Shown: positions 25,827 through 35,045 of the stretch, piece after piece
Numbering within the stretch: the stretch's first letter is position 1
Layout of the letters: each line of letters begins with the position of its first letter
DNA from: Erysipelotrichaceae bacterium
GTDB taxonomy: Bacteria; Bacillota; Clostridia; TANB77; CAG-508
Assembly: GCA_021769225.1 (NCBI GenBank)
Contig: JAETTH010000013.1
Span: forward strand, 1 to 40,432
Length of the DNA: 40,432 nucleotides
Direction: 5' to 3'
Notes under the pieces: model-generated
Seen by the model: the letters and a program-made list of their open reading frames with translations, nothing else
What the model was told of the DNA's origin: nothing
Database searches by the model: none
Program-made: the position numbers and the translations under genes

Positions 25827-26684
25827 CTAAAAGAATTCTACACTGTATTGACATTTGAATTCTTCTTTTGGTTTTAATAACAAGTTTCCATTTTTCTCTT
25901 TAAATACCCCTGTGCTATTTATCATGTCTGCTGTTGTTTGCCATGGTTCAATACATAAAAATGGTGCTCCTGGTTTTGACCATATTGCTAAATAGGGAAA
26001 ACCACTAAAGTCAAATGTTAATACTTTTTTATTTTCTTTTTTATTGATTAAACTGATTTTAGAGGATGTTAGATTTTTCATGATAATAGCATCGTCTTTA
26101 AATGTATCTTTTTGTAATGGTAATATTTTATTTTTGTATAATCTGTTTTTTCCGTATTGTACTCCAATTAGTCCATCTACTAGATATAAAAAGTGAATTT
26201 TCTTTTCTTCTTGTTCAAATTCTAAATAATAGTCTCCATTATTAATATCGATATTAAATGCTGGGTGCCCCCCGATTCCAAATGGCATATCGGTATCTCC
26301 CTCATTAATGACTTTATATTGTGTAATTAATTTGGATGGCTCTATCATATAGGTGACATATAGAGAAAATTCAAAAGGAAATTTCTCATAAGTATGTTTA
26401 TTACTTCTTAATACATAGGAGTGAAAGTTATCTAATTTAGTAATTGGTTCAAACTCCATATCTCTAGCAAATCCATGTTGAGGCATTTCATAGACTTTTC
26501 CATTAATCATGGTTTGATTTTTCTTTAGTTTTCCCACAATTGGAAATAAAATGGGTGCATGTCTTTTCCAATATACTCTACCTTTCTCATCACAGACATC
26601 TTGTCCTTGATGAATCATTTCTTTCTCGTTGAACTTAGCATTAATTACTTCTGCACCTAATGTTGTTGTTTCAATTCTTAGCAT
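25827..26684 (-). CDS. Aldose 1-epimerase-like protein (LacX type)
   Basis: 285 residues from ATG 26682-26684, with AGAGGTAAGGA just upstream; a longer start at 26717 would precede it. The fold is the galactose mutarotase beta-sandwich. Marks: PQHGFARD (about 68-75), GIGGHPAFNI (about 137-146, with the conserved His) and the C-terminal FLCIEPWQTTAD. Members interconvert alpha and beta anomers of sugars or sugar phosphates; LacX-type proteins are poorly characterised. No sugar operon lies beside it. Confidence 0.82.
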   Translation of the reverse strand: MLRIETTTLGAEVINAKFNEKEMIHQGQDVCDEKGRVYWKRHAPILFPIVGKLKKNQTMINGKVYEMPQHGFARDMEFEPITKLDNFHSYVLRSNKHTYEKFPFEFSLYVTYMIEPSKLITQYKVINEGDTDMPFGIGGHPAFNIDINNGDYYLEFEQEEKKIHFLYLVDGLIGVQYGKNRLYKNKILPLQKDTFKDDAIIMKNLTSSKISLINKKENKKVLTFDFSGFPYLAIWSKPGAPFLCIEPWQTTADMINSTGVFKEKNGNLLLKPKEEFKCQYSVEFF

Positions 26685-26760
26685 TTTCCTTACCTCTTTT
26701 TTTGTTATACTAGACATTTCTATTGTATTCTATCAGATTTTTCTAGATTAATCAACATAA

Positions 26761-26806
26761 TATGTGTTTTTTCTTTTTCTATTTATGTGTTTTTTCTTTT
26801 TCTATT
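26761..26806. repeat. Two tandem copies of a 23-bp sequence
   Basis: The 23-base unit beginning TATGTGTTTTTTC occurs twice head to tail without mismatch (26761-26783, 26784-26806), followed by a partial, diverged third copy. It lies between the epimerase-like gene and the LysM gene terminator and looks like a slippage product. Confidence 0.75.
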
Positions 26807-26832
26807 TTATTTTCATCTTTTTCTATATAAAA

Positions 26833-26851
26833 GACGCCTAGAAATGGCGTC
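26833..26851 (-). terminator. Terminator after the LysM gene
   Basis: GACGCC / GGCGTC, 7-base loop, followed by TTTTATAT on the minus strand, 29 bases past the stop at 26880. Confidence 0.75.
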
Positions 26852-26879
26852 ATATTCTTTATCTATTGGGACTTTTATT

Positions 26880-27593
26880 TTAGTAAAAGAGATAGTAAAA
26901 TTGTCTTACAATTCCATCTACGAAAAATTGTGACATTTTTAAAATTTCCCTTTGAACATTATCATAAGCTTGGATATCTGCACGATAATCTTGTCTTAAA
27001 CGTGCATTAACTTCCTCTGTCGTTAATTTTAGATGATCATAAAGCATTTTTCGAATTTCTTCTTTTGGATAGAAAGGATTAATACTACTAAATGCTTCTG
27101 CCATTTCATCTACATTTCTATACCATTTTGCATTTAACTCTGTAGCTAGTCTTTGATTTTTATTTTTTAATGCTACAATTAAATCTTTTCCAATTACTAA
27201 ATGTTCTGTTAATAGTCTTTGGATGGTATTGGCTACATCATTTCCATAGTATTTTCTAAAAACATTGGCAATATCTTTAGGATTTTCTAATAAACGTGCT
27301 TGTGTTGCCTCTAAATCTTTTAGATTTTCTGCAATACTAATTAGAAGCATTCTAGTCCACATGATATGTTGCTCCCATACTAAGTTCATTGTTTTTAATA
27401 ATTCGACTTGAGCTCTACTTATACAATAATTATTAGGATAGATATAGATTTTTTGTCCTACTCGTAAGTTATAGGGATCTAAAGCTAGATTTGTATTAAT
27501 TAATTCTTGCACTGTTGTACCATATTGATTTGCCAAGTTATATAATGTATCTCCCGGTTTAATGATGTGTACAATAGGGTTTAAATCATTCAT
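26880..27593 (-). CDS. LysM protein with a C-terminal helical domain of a Bacillota hypothetical family
   Basis: 237 residues. Residues 7-52 are a LysM peptidoglycan-binding domain (HIIKPGDTLYNLANQYGTTV..LRVGQKIYIYP). Residues about 60-235 are all-helical, with LVWEQHIMWTRMLLISI, a YYGNDVANTIQRLLTEHL stretch and SSINPFYPKEEIRKMLYDHL. This part resembles a stand-alone Bacillota hypothetical family of about 170-190 residues, sometimes mislabelled acetylglutamate kinase. There is no signal peptide, so LysM may act on the spore surface or in the mother cell, as in spore-coat LysM proteins. That is inference. It begins 65 bp after recG's end, same strand. Confidence 0.8.
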   Translation of the reverse strand: MNDLNPIVHIIKPGDTLYNLANQYGTTVQELINTNLALDPYNLRVGQKIYIYPNNYCISRAQVELLKTMNLVWEQHIMWTRMLLISIAENLKDLEATQARLLENPKDIANVFRKYYGNDVANTIQRLLTEHLVIGKDLIVALKNKNQRLATELNAKWYRNVDEMAEAFSSINPFYPKEEIRKMLYDHLKLTTEEVNARLRQDYRADIQAYDNVQREILKMSQFFVDGIVRQFYYLFY

Positions 27594-27658
27594 AATTTCA
27601 CCTCTTTATTTATAATAATATTAAAAACAGATGAAATTGTTACAACTTTCTTTTATTT

Positions 27659-29716
27659 TTATAGACTATTTTCGATATTTTCTTTAAACTTTTCTTCTAC
27701 TATCTTCTTTAATTTTTCATTTTGAGGCTCTTCTAGTTTTGGATCTTTTGCTAGTATCTTCATAGCTGTGCTTTGTACTGATTTTAAACTTTGCATATCT
27801 TCAAATAGATTGGCAATTTTAAATTCTGGAAGTCCATGTTGCTTGGTTCCAAAAAATTCTCCTGTTCCCCTTAATTCTAAATCTTTTTCTGAGATAATAA
27901 ATCCATCATTGGTATCTACCATAACTTGCATTCGTTGTCTTAAGACATCATTGTTTCCTTGGTATTTTAAAATACAATAGGATTGGTACTCTCCTCTTCC
28001 TACTCTTCCTCTTAATTGATGTAGCTGTGCTAATCCAAATCTTTCTGCATTTTCTACTACCATAATACTTGCATTTGGTACATTAACACCTACTTCAATA
28101 ACAGTTGTTGAAATTAAGATATTGATTTTTCCGTTTTTAAAATCTTCCATAATGGCGTCTTTTTCTTTTGCCTTTAATTTACCATGGATATATTCTACTC
28201 TATATTCTGGAAAAATTTCTTCTTTATAGGTTTGTGCTAATTCTAAAACCGATTTCGCATTAATTTCTTCATTATCTTCTACTAAGGGACAGACGATATA
28301 TGCTTGTCTTCCTTGTTCAATTTGTTTTTTGATAAACCCATTTACTCTTTGTGTCATGTTTTTAGTTACAGCAAAAGTTTCAATTTTTTTACGATTTGGT
28401 GGTAATTCGTCAATAACGGAAATGTCTAGATCTCCATACAATATTAATGCTAGTGTTCTCGGGATTGGTGTTGCTGTCATAACTAAGGTATCTGGATTGT
28501 TTCCTTTTGAGGCAACTTTACTTCTTTGTTTTACACCAAAACGGTGCTGCTCGTCTGTTACAACAAGTCCTAGGTTTTGGAATATGACATTATCTTCTAA
28601 AATGGCATGTGTTCCAATTAGAATATCAATTTGTCCGCTTTGTAATTTTTCTAAAATTTCCTCTTTCTTCTTTTTTGTCACACTGCTGATTAATAGCTCA
28701 CATCGAATTCCAAAAGGCTCTAATAAATCTTTAAAGCTTTCCAAATGCTGACTTGCTAAAATTGCAGTTGGGGCCATAATCGCTACTTGATACCCACATT
28801 TTACTGCTTTATATGCTGCAATCATTGCTACAACAGTCTTTCCTGATCCAACATCTCCTTGCAATAATCGATTCATTGGCTTTGGATTTTCCATGTCCCC
28901 ATCAATTTCTTCTAATACACGTAGCTGTGCTTTTGTTAATTGAAATGGTAACGAATTGATAACATCACTCATTTTTACATCTTTGCTAAACTCAATTCCC
29001 GTGCTGTCTCTTTCGTAACTATTTTTTAAAGACATTAAAGCAATTTGAACTCCTAATAGTTCTTCAAATACTAATCTTTTTCTTGCTTGATTGAATTCTT
29101 CAAAGTTATCTGGAAAATGGATTTTATGAATAGCTTGATTGTATGGCATTAGATGATATTCTTGTACTAAATATTCAGGCAATGTTTCTTCTAAATTGTC
29201 TTTTGTTAGTTTTAGTCCATTTTCCATAATCTGCCTAATCGTGTTTTGTGATAGATTATATGTCAAAGGATAAATTGGAATAATTTTACCAGTATTTTTA
29301 TTCCTTTCTTGTTTATCAAATACTGGTGAGTTCATTTCCACTCTTCCTGATTTAATGGATACTTTTCCAAAAAACTTATATGCCTCTCCTACTTTAAAGA
29401 TGTTTTTTAAATAGCTTTGATTAAACCAAGTAATGATACAAGAGCCTGTTTCATCTCGAACTACTAACTTATATATTTTCATGTTTCTTTTATGTGTTGC
29501 CACTTCTGTCATTTTTGCAACTGGAATTGCTTCAATTAGTGCTTCTTGTCCATCGGTTAAACCTGTTATTTTTTGAGGCTTACTTCTATCTTCATGTTCT
29601 CTTGGAAAATATGTAATTAAATCTCCTAAAGAATAAATGCCTAATCGATTTAATAATGTAGCACGATTTGGTCCCACTCCTTTTACATATTTAACATCTT
29701 GTTTTAAATCTACCAT
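27659..29716 (-). CDS. recG: ATP-dependent DNA helicase RecG
   Basis: 685 residues, full length. The N-terminal wedge/OB domain (about 60-150) binds the branch point. The helicase core has LLQGDVGSGKT (Walker A, about 281-291), DEQHRFG (Walker B, about 388), MTATPIPRTL (motif III) and RGRVGRGEYQSYC (motif VI). It reverses stalled forks and moves Holliday junctions. Start ATG 29714-29716 with an AGGAGA-type site. Divergent from asd. Confidence 0.96.
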   Translation of the reverse strand: MVDLKQDVKYVKGVGPNRATLLNRLGIYSLGDLITYFPREHEDRSKPQKITGLTDGQEALIEAIPVAKMTEVATHKRNMKIYKLVVRDETGSCIITWFNQSYLKNIFKVGEAYKFFGKVSIKSGRVEMNSPVFDKQERNKNTGKIIPIYPLTYNLSQNTIRQIMENGLKLTKDNLEETLPEYLVQEYHLMPYNQAIHKIHFPDNFEEFNQARKRLVFEELLGVQIALMSLKNSYERDSTGIEFSKDVKMSDVINSLPFQLTKAQLRVLEEIDGDMENPKPMNRLLQGDVGSGKTVVAMIAAYKAVKCGYQVAIMAPTAILASQHLESFKDLLEPFGIRCELLISSVTKKKKEEILEKLQSGQIDILIGTHAILEDNVIFQNLGLVVTDEQHRFGVKQRSKVASKGNNPDTLVMTATPIPRTLALILYGDLDISVIDELPPNRKKIETFAVTKNMTQRVNGFIKKQIEQGRQAYIVCPLVEDNEEINAKSVLELAQTYKEEIFPEYRVEYIHGKLKAKEKDAIMEDFKNGKINILISTTVIEVGVNVPNASIMVVENAERFGLAQLHQLRGRVGRGEYQSYCILKYQGNNDVLRQRMQVMVDTNDGFIISEKDLELRGTGEFFGTKQHGLPEFKIANLFEDMQSLKSVQSTAMKILAKDPKLEEPQNEKLKKIVEEKFKENIENSL

Positions 29717-29892
29717 AAATTTTCTCCTAAGATTTTTTACATTTTTCTTTATTTTATCATATTTTTTTCATTTATCAACATGTTATTTTTTCTTTCTTTT
29801 CCACTTTCTTTTTATATATTCTTTTACTTTTTCAAGTTATGAATTCTATTTCTTTTCTCTTTTTCATAAGGATGGTTATGAGAGGTGATTTT

Positions 29893-30892
29893 TTGAAAGA
29901 TTTTAAATTAGCTGTTGTTGGTGCTACTCGGTTTAGTCGGTAGATGTGTTTTAAAAGTGTTAGAAGAAAGAAATCTTCCTATTTCTGAATATACCTTTTT
30001 TGCTTCTTCTAAATCGGCTGGTTCTTTTATTTCTTTTCTAGAAAAAGAATATGAGGTATTAGAATTAAAAGAAGATTCTTTTGATCGAGGATTTGATTTT
30101 GCTATTTTTTCTGCAGGTGCTTCTACTTCTAAAAAATTTGCTCCTATAGCCGCTTCTAAAGGCTGTATTGTTGTAGATAATAGCAGTGCTTTTCGTATGG
30201 ATGATAATGTTCCTTTAGTAGTTCCTGAGGTTAACAAAGAAGAGATTAAAAATCATCATAACATTATTGCTAATCCCAACTGCTCTACTATTCAAGCGAT
30301 GCTTCCTTTAAAAGTATTAGATGATGCTTATCATATTAAAAGAATTATCTATTCTACCTATCAAGCTGTTTCTGGTGCTGGTCGAAATGGATTAGATGAT
30401 TTAGAAAATATATCTAATACTCTTCCTTTAAAAAAATTTCCTTATCCAATTTACAACAATTGTCTACCACATATTGATGTATTTTTAGATAATGGTTATA
30501 CCAAAGAAGAGGAAAAAATGATAAATGAAACCAGAAAAATATTAAAAAGACCTGATCTAAAGATTACTGCTACCACAGTAAGAGTACCTGTTTCTAACTC
30601 ACACAGTGAATCGATTAACTTAGAATTTGAAAAAGGATTTGATTTAAAAGATATAAAAAATTTATTAGAAAAAGGTAAAAATATTATTGTGCAAGATGAT
30701 ATCTCTAATTTAATCTATCCCATGCCAATTCATGCTTCTGGTCATGATGAAGTTTTTGTTGGAAGAATTCGAAGAGATTTTAGTATTCCAAATGGCTTAA
30801 ATTTATGGGTAGTAGCAGACAATATTCGAAAAGGTGCTGCAACTAATGCTGTACAAATTGTAGAGGAATTAGTAAAGGATATAGAAGAATAA
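29893..30892 (+). CDS. asd: Aspartate-semialdehyde dehydrogenase (frameshifted near the start)
   Basis: It makes aspartate semialdehyde from aspartyl phosphate, for lysine, threonine, methionine and diaminopimelate. The start is TTG 29893 after GAGGTGA, or an in-frame ATG at 29878. The first frame reads KDFKLAVVGAT, then fails: one extra C near 29929 turns the expected TGLVGR into TRFSR and a stop. The next frame continues from GLVGRCVLKVLEERN to the end. The catalytic Cys is in NPNCSTIQ and the substrate His in SNSHSESI. Without the extra base the protein would be about 333 residues, normal length. Either a sequence error or a true lesion; asd is usually essential. Confidence 0.9.
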
Positions 30893-30901
30893 ATTATAGT
30901 A

Positions 30902-30931
30902 AAAAAAGTGGCAAAGCTTTGCCACTTTTTT
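30902..30931. terminator. Bidirectional terminator between asd and the SDR gene
   Basis: A perfect 30-base palindrome with arms AAAAAAGTGGCAAAG / CTTTGCCACTTTTTT, ten bases past the asd stop. Confidence 0.85.
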
Positions 30932-30998
30932 ATGTGTCTTTCCTTTCTTATACTTGCATTTTATTATTTGTTTCTTATCAATATTTTTTCTTTTTACT

Positions 30999-31982
30999 TT
31001 ATATCTTACCTTGCTTTTTAAACCAATCAATTGTATCTTTTAAAGTCTCTTTTATTGGCCTTATAGTATAGCCTAGTTCTTTCATTGCTTTATGACTACT
31101 AAAGTTACAATTTGTTCCTAAAGTATATACTGCATAAGAGGTAAAAAGTGGTTTTTGTTTTACCATTTTATAGTATAACTCTGATAAAAATCCAGTTGCA
31201 TAAGCAAACCATCTTGCAATTTTAAATTTTGGTGCTTTGACTCCTGTAATCTCTTCAATTAATTTCATGAGTTCTTTTACTGTTACTTTATGTCCTGCTA
31301 GAATATAGCAATTTTTTGTTTTCCCTTTTTCTGCAGCTAACACAATTCCATTTGCTACATCTCTTACGTCTACAAAGTTATATCCACCTTCTAGATAAGC
31401 TCCCATTTTTCCTTTTGCACAATCAATTATAAGTTGTCCTAAATTAGATGGTAAATATTCATATGGTCCAATTACGCCAGATGGATGGACAACAATAACT
31501 TCTAGATTCTCATCACCTGCTGCTAGTACTTCTTTTGTTGCTTCTGCCTTTGTTTTGGCATAAACACCTTTTACTTTCTCTTTTCCAAACTCTGTTGTTT
31601 CAGAAATAGTCTGCCCATTTGGAAGTTCTTCAATGGCATGAACAGAACTAGTATAAACTAATCTTTTTACCTTCTGCTCTTTACATGCTTGTATTACATT
31701 TTTGGTTCCTTCCACATTTACTTGATAAGTTCTCTTTTTATTTCCACTTCCTATTTCAATAATTCCTGCTAGATGGAAAACAATTTGGACCCCTTCAAAA
31801 GCCTTGTTTAAACTTTCCAGATTAGTCACATCACCATATACAATTTCTACTCCTAATCCTTCTAGAACATTTTGTTCTTCTTTTTTTAATACAAGGGCTT
31901 TTACTTCATATCCCTTTTCTAGTAATTTTCTAACCAAGACATTTCCAATATGTCCTGTTGCTCCTGTCACAATACATTTCAT
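30999..31982 (-). CDS. NAD(P)-dependent epimerase/reductase (extended SDR)
   Basis: 327 residues from ATG 31980-31982, the first start with a ribosome-like site (AAGAGATG); an upstream ATG at 32042 adds an unlikely tail. The Rossmann motif is TGATGHIGNVLV (about 6-17). The catalytic part shows YTSSVHA (Ser) and the YAKTKAEA motif (Tyr..Lys). The C-terminal region fits the dihydroflavonol-4-reductase/3-beta-HSD-like branch, whose bacterial members have diverse or unknown substrates. Single gene between asd and dapA on the opposite strand, so not clearly part of lysine synthesis. Confidence 0.85.
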   Translation of the reverse strand: MKCIVTGATGHIGNVLVRKLLEKGYEVKALVLKKEEQNVLEGLGVEIVYGDVTNLESLNKAFEGVQIVFHLAGIIEIGSGNKKRTYQVNVEGTKNVIQACKEQKVKRLVYTSSVHAIEELPNGQTISETTEFGKEKVKGVYAKTKAEATKEVLAAGDENLEVIVVHPSGVIGPYEYLPSNLGQLIIDCAKGKMGAYLEGGYNFVDVRDVANGIVLAAEKGKTKNCYILAGHKVTVKELMKLIEEITGVKAPKFKIARWFAYATGFLSELYYKMVKQKPLFTSYAVYTLGTNCNFSSHKAMKELGYTIRPIKETLKDTIDWFKKQGKI

Positions 31983-32238
31983 AAAAATCATCTCTTTTCT
32001 TATGAACTTATCCTTACTTAAGATTATACCATAAAACACCAAATTTTATAAGCCTTTCACAAATAATTCACATTATACAAGCCTATTTCCCCTATCTATT
32101 TCATATATTAATAAGGAAATTATTTTTTATTTTTATTTTCCATATTTGTTTCATTCTTAACTTATGTTACAATATTTTATAATGGTTCCATTAAACCAAA
32201 ATTTTTATAAAAATATATCAATTAATGGAGAAAGGAGA

Positions 32239-32289
32239 ATGTATAAAATCTTAAATTTTTTTAAGTTTTTTATACAGCTAAAAGTATGA
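32239..32289 (+). CDS. 16-residue leader ORF overlapping the dapA start
   Basis: ATG 32239 follows a strong AAAGGAG site and encodes MYKILNFFKFFIQLKV. Its TGA (32287-32289) overlaps the dapA ATG (32286-32288). dapA has no ribosome site of its own, so the leader may deliver ribosomes to it by coupling. No run of Lys codons suggests attenuation by lysine. Alternatively the ribosome site serves dapA directly when the hairpin inside the ORF folds. Confidence 0.55.
   Translation: MYKILNFFKFFIQLKV
32241..32275 (+). promoter_or_regulatory. Hairpin inside the dapA leader ORF
   Basis: GTATAAAA (32241-32248) pairs with TTTTATAC (32268-32275), and CTTAAA (32250-32255) with TTTAAG (32260-32265), around a 4-base loop. 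Folding would hide the leader start and bring the AAAGGAG site to about 13 bases from the dapA ATG. Confidence 0.6.
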
Positions 32290-33170
32290 AAAAGATTTTA
32301 TTTAAAGGTTCGGGAACAGCCATTGCTACTCCTTTTACTAAAGATAATTTAGTAAATTTCGATGAGCTTCGAAAATTTTTAGAGTTTCAAATTGCAGAAG
32401 GAACAGATGCTATTATTGTTTGTGGTACAACTGGTGAATCTGCTACTATGACAGAACAAGAAAGAAAAGATGTTATTAAATTTACAGTTCAAGTAGTAAA
32501 TAAAAGAATTCCTGTTATTGCAGGAACTGGATCAAATTGTACTAAATCTGCTATTGAAATGTCAGAATATGCAAAACAAGTCGGTGCAGATGGTCTTTTA
32601 ATTGTTACTCCATATTACAATAAAGCTACACAACAAGGATTAATTAGCCACTATCAAGCTATTGCTTCTAAAGTAGATCTACCAATCATTTTATACAATG
32701 TACCTAGTCGTACTGGTGTCAATATAGAGCCTGAAACTTGTTTGGAACTTTCTAAAATTCCTAATATTGTTGGAATTAAAGAAGCTAGTGGTAATTTATC
32801 ACAAGTTGCTAAAATTGCCTCTTTATGCAAAGATGATTTAACTATTTACTCTGGTAATGATGATCAAGTCCTTCCTATTTTATCTCTTGGTGGTCTTGGA
32901 GTTGTTTCTGTTCTTTCTAATATTGCTCCAAAAGAAGTACATAGTATGGTATGGTCTTTCTTACAAGGGAATTTAAAACCTGCTATTAGCTCACAACTAG
33001 AAATGCTTCCTGTTATCCAATCTCTATTTTGTGAGGTAAATCCAATTCCAATAAAAGCTGCTTTAAATATGATTGGTTTTGACTTTGGAATTCCTAGACT
33101 TCCTTTAACAGAATTATCACATAAAAACACAGCTCTTGTGGAAGAAAAAGTAAAAGTATTTAAGAGATAG
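32286..33170 (+). CDS. dapA: 4-hydroxy-tetrahydrodipicolinate synthase
   Basis: 294 residues, full length TIM barrel. It condenses pyruvate with aspartate semialdehyde, the first committed step to lysine and diaminopimelate. Marks: VCGTTGESATM (about 45-55), PYYNKATQQG (about 108-117), the YNVPSRTG loop with the catalytic Tyr (about 135-142) and GIKEASG with the Schiff-base Lys (about 162-168). asd, its substrate supplier, lies 1.4 kb upstream on the same strand, separated by an opposite-strand gene. Translation seems tied to the leader ORF. Confidence 0.96.
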   Translation: MKKILFKGSGTAIATPFTKDNLVNFDELRKFLEFQIAEGTDAIIVCGTTGESATMTEQERKDVIKFTVQVVNKRIPVIAGTGSNCTKSAIEMSEYAKQVGADGLLIVTPYYNKATQQGLISHYQAIASKVDLPIILYNVPSRTGVNIEPETCLELSKIPNIVGIKEASGNLSQVAKIASLCKDDLTIYSGNDDQVLPILSLGGLGVVSVLSNIAPKEVHSMVWSFLQGNLKPAISSQLEMLPVIQSLFCEVNPIPIKAALNMIGFDFGIPRLPLTELSHKNTALVEEKVKVFKR

Positions 33171-33309
33171 CCAAAAGAAAAAATCTTAAAAATATCTACA
33201 AAAGTTATTAAAATTTTCTTAAACCATGGTCATATCCTTAAAAATATGCTATAATTAGTTTACTTTTGAAACAAAAGATTATGATATAAAAGGTGGAGAA
33301 AAAGGAAAC

Positions 33310-33846
33310 ATGATTCAATTAGATGATGTCGAAACCCTAGAAAAAGAATTCGACTCGATTATTCAAGATATTGAAGCTAACAAAACAGTACAACAAATGC
33401 ATGAATATAGACAACATTGTAGTACAGATTGTTATGCACATTGTAGACACGTTGCATTTTATAGTTATGTTATTTGCAAAAAATATGGATTAGATTATAG
33501 AGCTGCTGCAAGAGCTGGTATGATACATGATTTATTCTTATATGACTGGAGAAAAAAACAAGATGATAGAGTAGGTCTTCATGCTTTTACCCATCCTAAA
33601 ATAGCTTTTAGAAATGCAATTCAGTTATTTGACTTAACTGAAAAAGAAAAAGATATTATTGTAAAACATATGTGGCCATTAACTTTAGTACCACCTAAGT
33701 ACAGGGAAAGTTATATTATTTCTTTTGTTGACAAATATTGTGCAATTCAAGAATCCTATGAGAGTTTTAAATCAAATTTCAAAAACTATAAATTATATCG
33801 CTATGCCCATGTTTTTGTTAGTATACTATTATTAAAATTATTTTAA
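33310..33846 (+). CDS. HD-domain metal-dependent phosphohydrolase
   Basis: 178 residues. The HD motif residues line up: CRHVA (His 47), MIHDLFLYDW (His-Asp 73-74), HAFTHP (His 91, 95), VKHMWP (His about 120) and FVDKYCA (Asp near 139). Small HD proteins of this type are common in Clostridia and largely uncharacterised; the substrate may be a nucleotide or phosphate ester. GGTGG/AAAGGA precede ATG 33310; TGCTATAAT (extended -10) lies upstream near 33246. A single-gene transcript after dapA. Confidence 0.85.
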   Translation: MIQLDDVETLEKEFDSIIQDIEANKTVQQMHEYRQHCSTDCYAHCRHVAFYSYVICKKYGLDYRAAARAGMIHDLFLYDWRKKQDDRVGLHAFTHPKIAFRNAIQLFDLTEKEKDIIVKHMWPLTLVPPKYRESYIISFVDKYCAIQESYESFKSNFKNYKLYRYAHVFVSILLLKLF

Positions 33847-33874
33847 AAGAGACTTTTTAAAAAAAGTCTCTTTT
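33845..33874. terminator. Bidirectional terminator, HD gene and DUF4363 gene
   Basis: A perfect 14-bp stem (AAAAGAGACTTTTT / AAAAAGTCTCTTTT) overlapping the HD gene stop and followed by Ts, between convergent genes. Confidence 0.75.
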
Positions 33875-33883
33875 TTCTTTTTA

Positions 33884-34270
33884 TTAAAAAATATTTCTTA
33901 AATTAAACTTCTCTTTTTCTTTAATATGATCTAATATAAAGATACAGCGATCTAACTGCTCTACTCCATTTTGATATTCTTCTACATCCATATTACTTTT
34001 TAGTGCTGTCATTGCTTCATTTACTTTTTCTAATTCATCATGTTCAATATAGTAAGCTAGTTTCCCATACATTCCTTCCCATTGCTTTGAAATCTCTTTG
34101 ATTCTTTCATGTGCTTGGTTTGTTTCGTTTTCGTCTACTAGATTTTCTCTAATTTCAGTTAGTCTAGATGATATTGTATTAACACATTCTTGTGTATAAG
34201 CTTGTGTCTTATAGTTACTAATTAATATGATAATTAAAATAATGATTACAATAATGACTTCTTTCTTCAT
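33884..34270 (-). CDS. DUF4363 family protein
   Basis: 128 residues. One N-terminal membrane helix (about 4-22, nearly all Ile/Val/Leu) is followed by a helical extracellular domain containing SKQWEGMYGKLAYYIEHDEL, a pattern typical of DUF4363. The gene follows the DUF421 gene by 15 bp on the same strand, the usual arrangement for this pair in Clostridia, so they probably form a functional unit at the membrane. The biochemical role is unknown. Confidence 0.82.
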   Translation of the reverse strand: MKKEVIIVIIILIIILISNYKTQAYTQECVNTISSRLTEIRENLVDENETNQAHERIKEISKQWEGMYGKLAYYIEHDELEKVNEAMTALKSNMDVEEYQNGVEQLDRCIFILDHIKEKEKFNLRNIF

Positions 34271-34285
34271 TTCTATTCCTTTCTT

Positions 34286-34972
34286 TTATTTTTTCTTTTT
34301 ATCTAAACTTTTTTCCTGACAATAGAAATTACCCTTTCCATCAATTGTTGCAATTAATGCTTGTGTTGGTTCTATTTTAAATTTTCTTACTTGATTTCTA
34401 AGCCATTGATAATTTTTCCCTATTTTTTCTAAATTTTTATACATAATCTTTCCATCTACGATTAGATCATAGGCAATACCTTCATATTCTGGCTGTAAAT
34501 TAAAGTCTTCTGGTGTTGTTGTTCTTTTTTCCGGCTTTAATATTGTTGTTACTTGTCCACTAGTTTCTAAAATAGCATATTCTACATCTCCAATATTAAA
34601 AATGTTATTTCCTCTTAATCGTTCTTCTAATTCATTAATGGTAAAACGTTCTTTTTTTAATACTTGCTCATCAATCCTTCCTCGGTAAATTAAAATTGCT
34701 GGCTTTCCACAAATAATTCCTCTTACCTTCAAGCTTTTTAAATTTAGAACTGATATAAATAGATGCATAACTAAAAGCCCTAAAATTGGAATAATTCCAT
34801 TTGTAATAGGAACTCCTGTATCTGTCATTGGGATTGATGCTAAGTCTGCAATCATAATTGAAATAGCAAGCTCAAATGGTTGCAGTTGACCAATCTCTCT
34901 TTTTCCCATCAATCTCATAACAATCAAAACAATTATGTATAGAACAATTGCGCGAATAAATGTAATTAACAT
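34286..34972 (-). CDS. DUF421 family membrane protein (YetF-like)
   Basis: 228 residues. Three helices near the N-terminus (about 4-22, 35-52, 58-78) include MGKREIGQLQPFELAISIMIAD, the family's hallmark. A cytoplasmic domain follows with KPAILIYRGRID and a degenerate C-terminal repeat. YetF-type proteins are found in many spore formers and are poorly understood. ATG 34970-34972 has GGAAGG upstream. Operon with DUF4363. Confidence 0.88.
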   Translation of the reverse strand: MLITFIRAIVLYIIVLIVMRLMGKREIGQLQPFELAISIMIADLASIPMTDTGVPITNGIIPILGLLVMHLFISVLNLKSLKVRGIICGKPAILIYRGRIDEQVLKKERFTINELEERLRGNNIFNIGDVEYAILETSGQVTTILKPEKRTTTPEDFNLQPEYEGIAYDLIVDGKIMYKNLEKIGKNYQWLRNQVRKFKIEPTQALIATIDGKGNFYCQEKSLDKKKK

Positions 34973-35045
34973 TATTTTCCTTCCTTTTCTTTTTTGTTTT
35001 ACTTTTTCTTATTGTTTTCCTTGTTATTTTGCTCTTTTCAAAAAA

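Noticed and set aside
26761..26806. A CRISPR-like array
   Set aside because: Two 23-base copies lie head to tail with no spacer.
32239..32289. A lysine attenuator peptide
   Set aside because: The leader has no run of Lys codons and no terminator precedes dapA.
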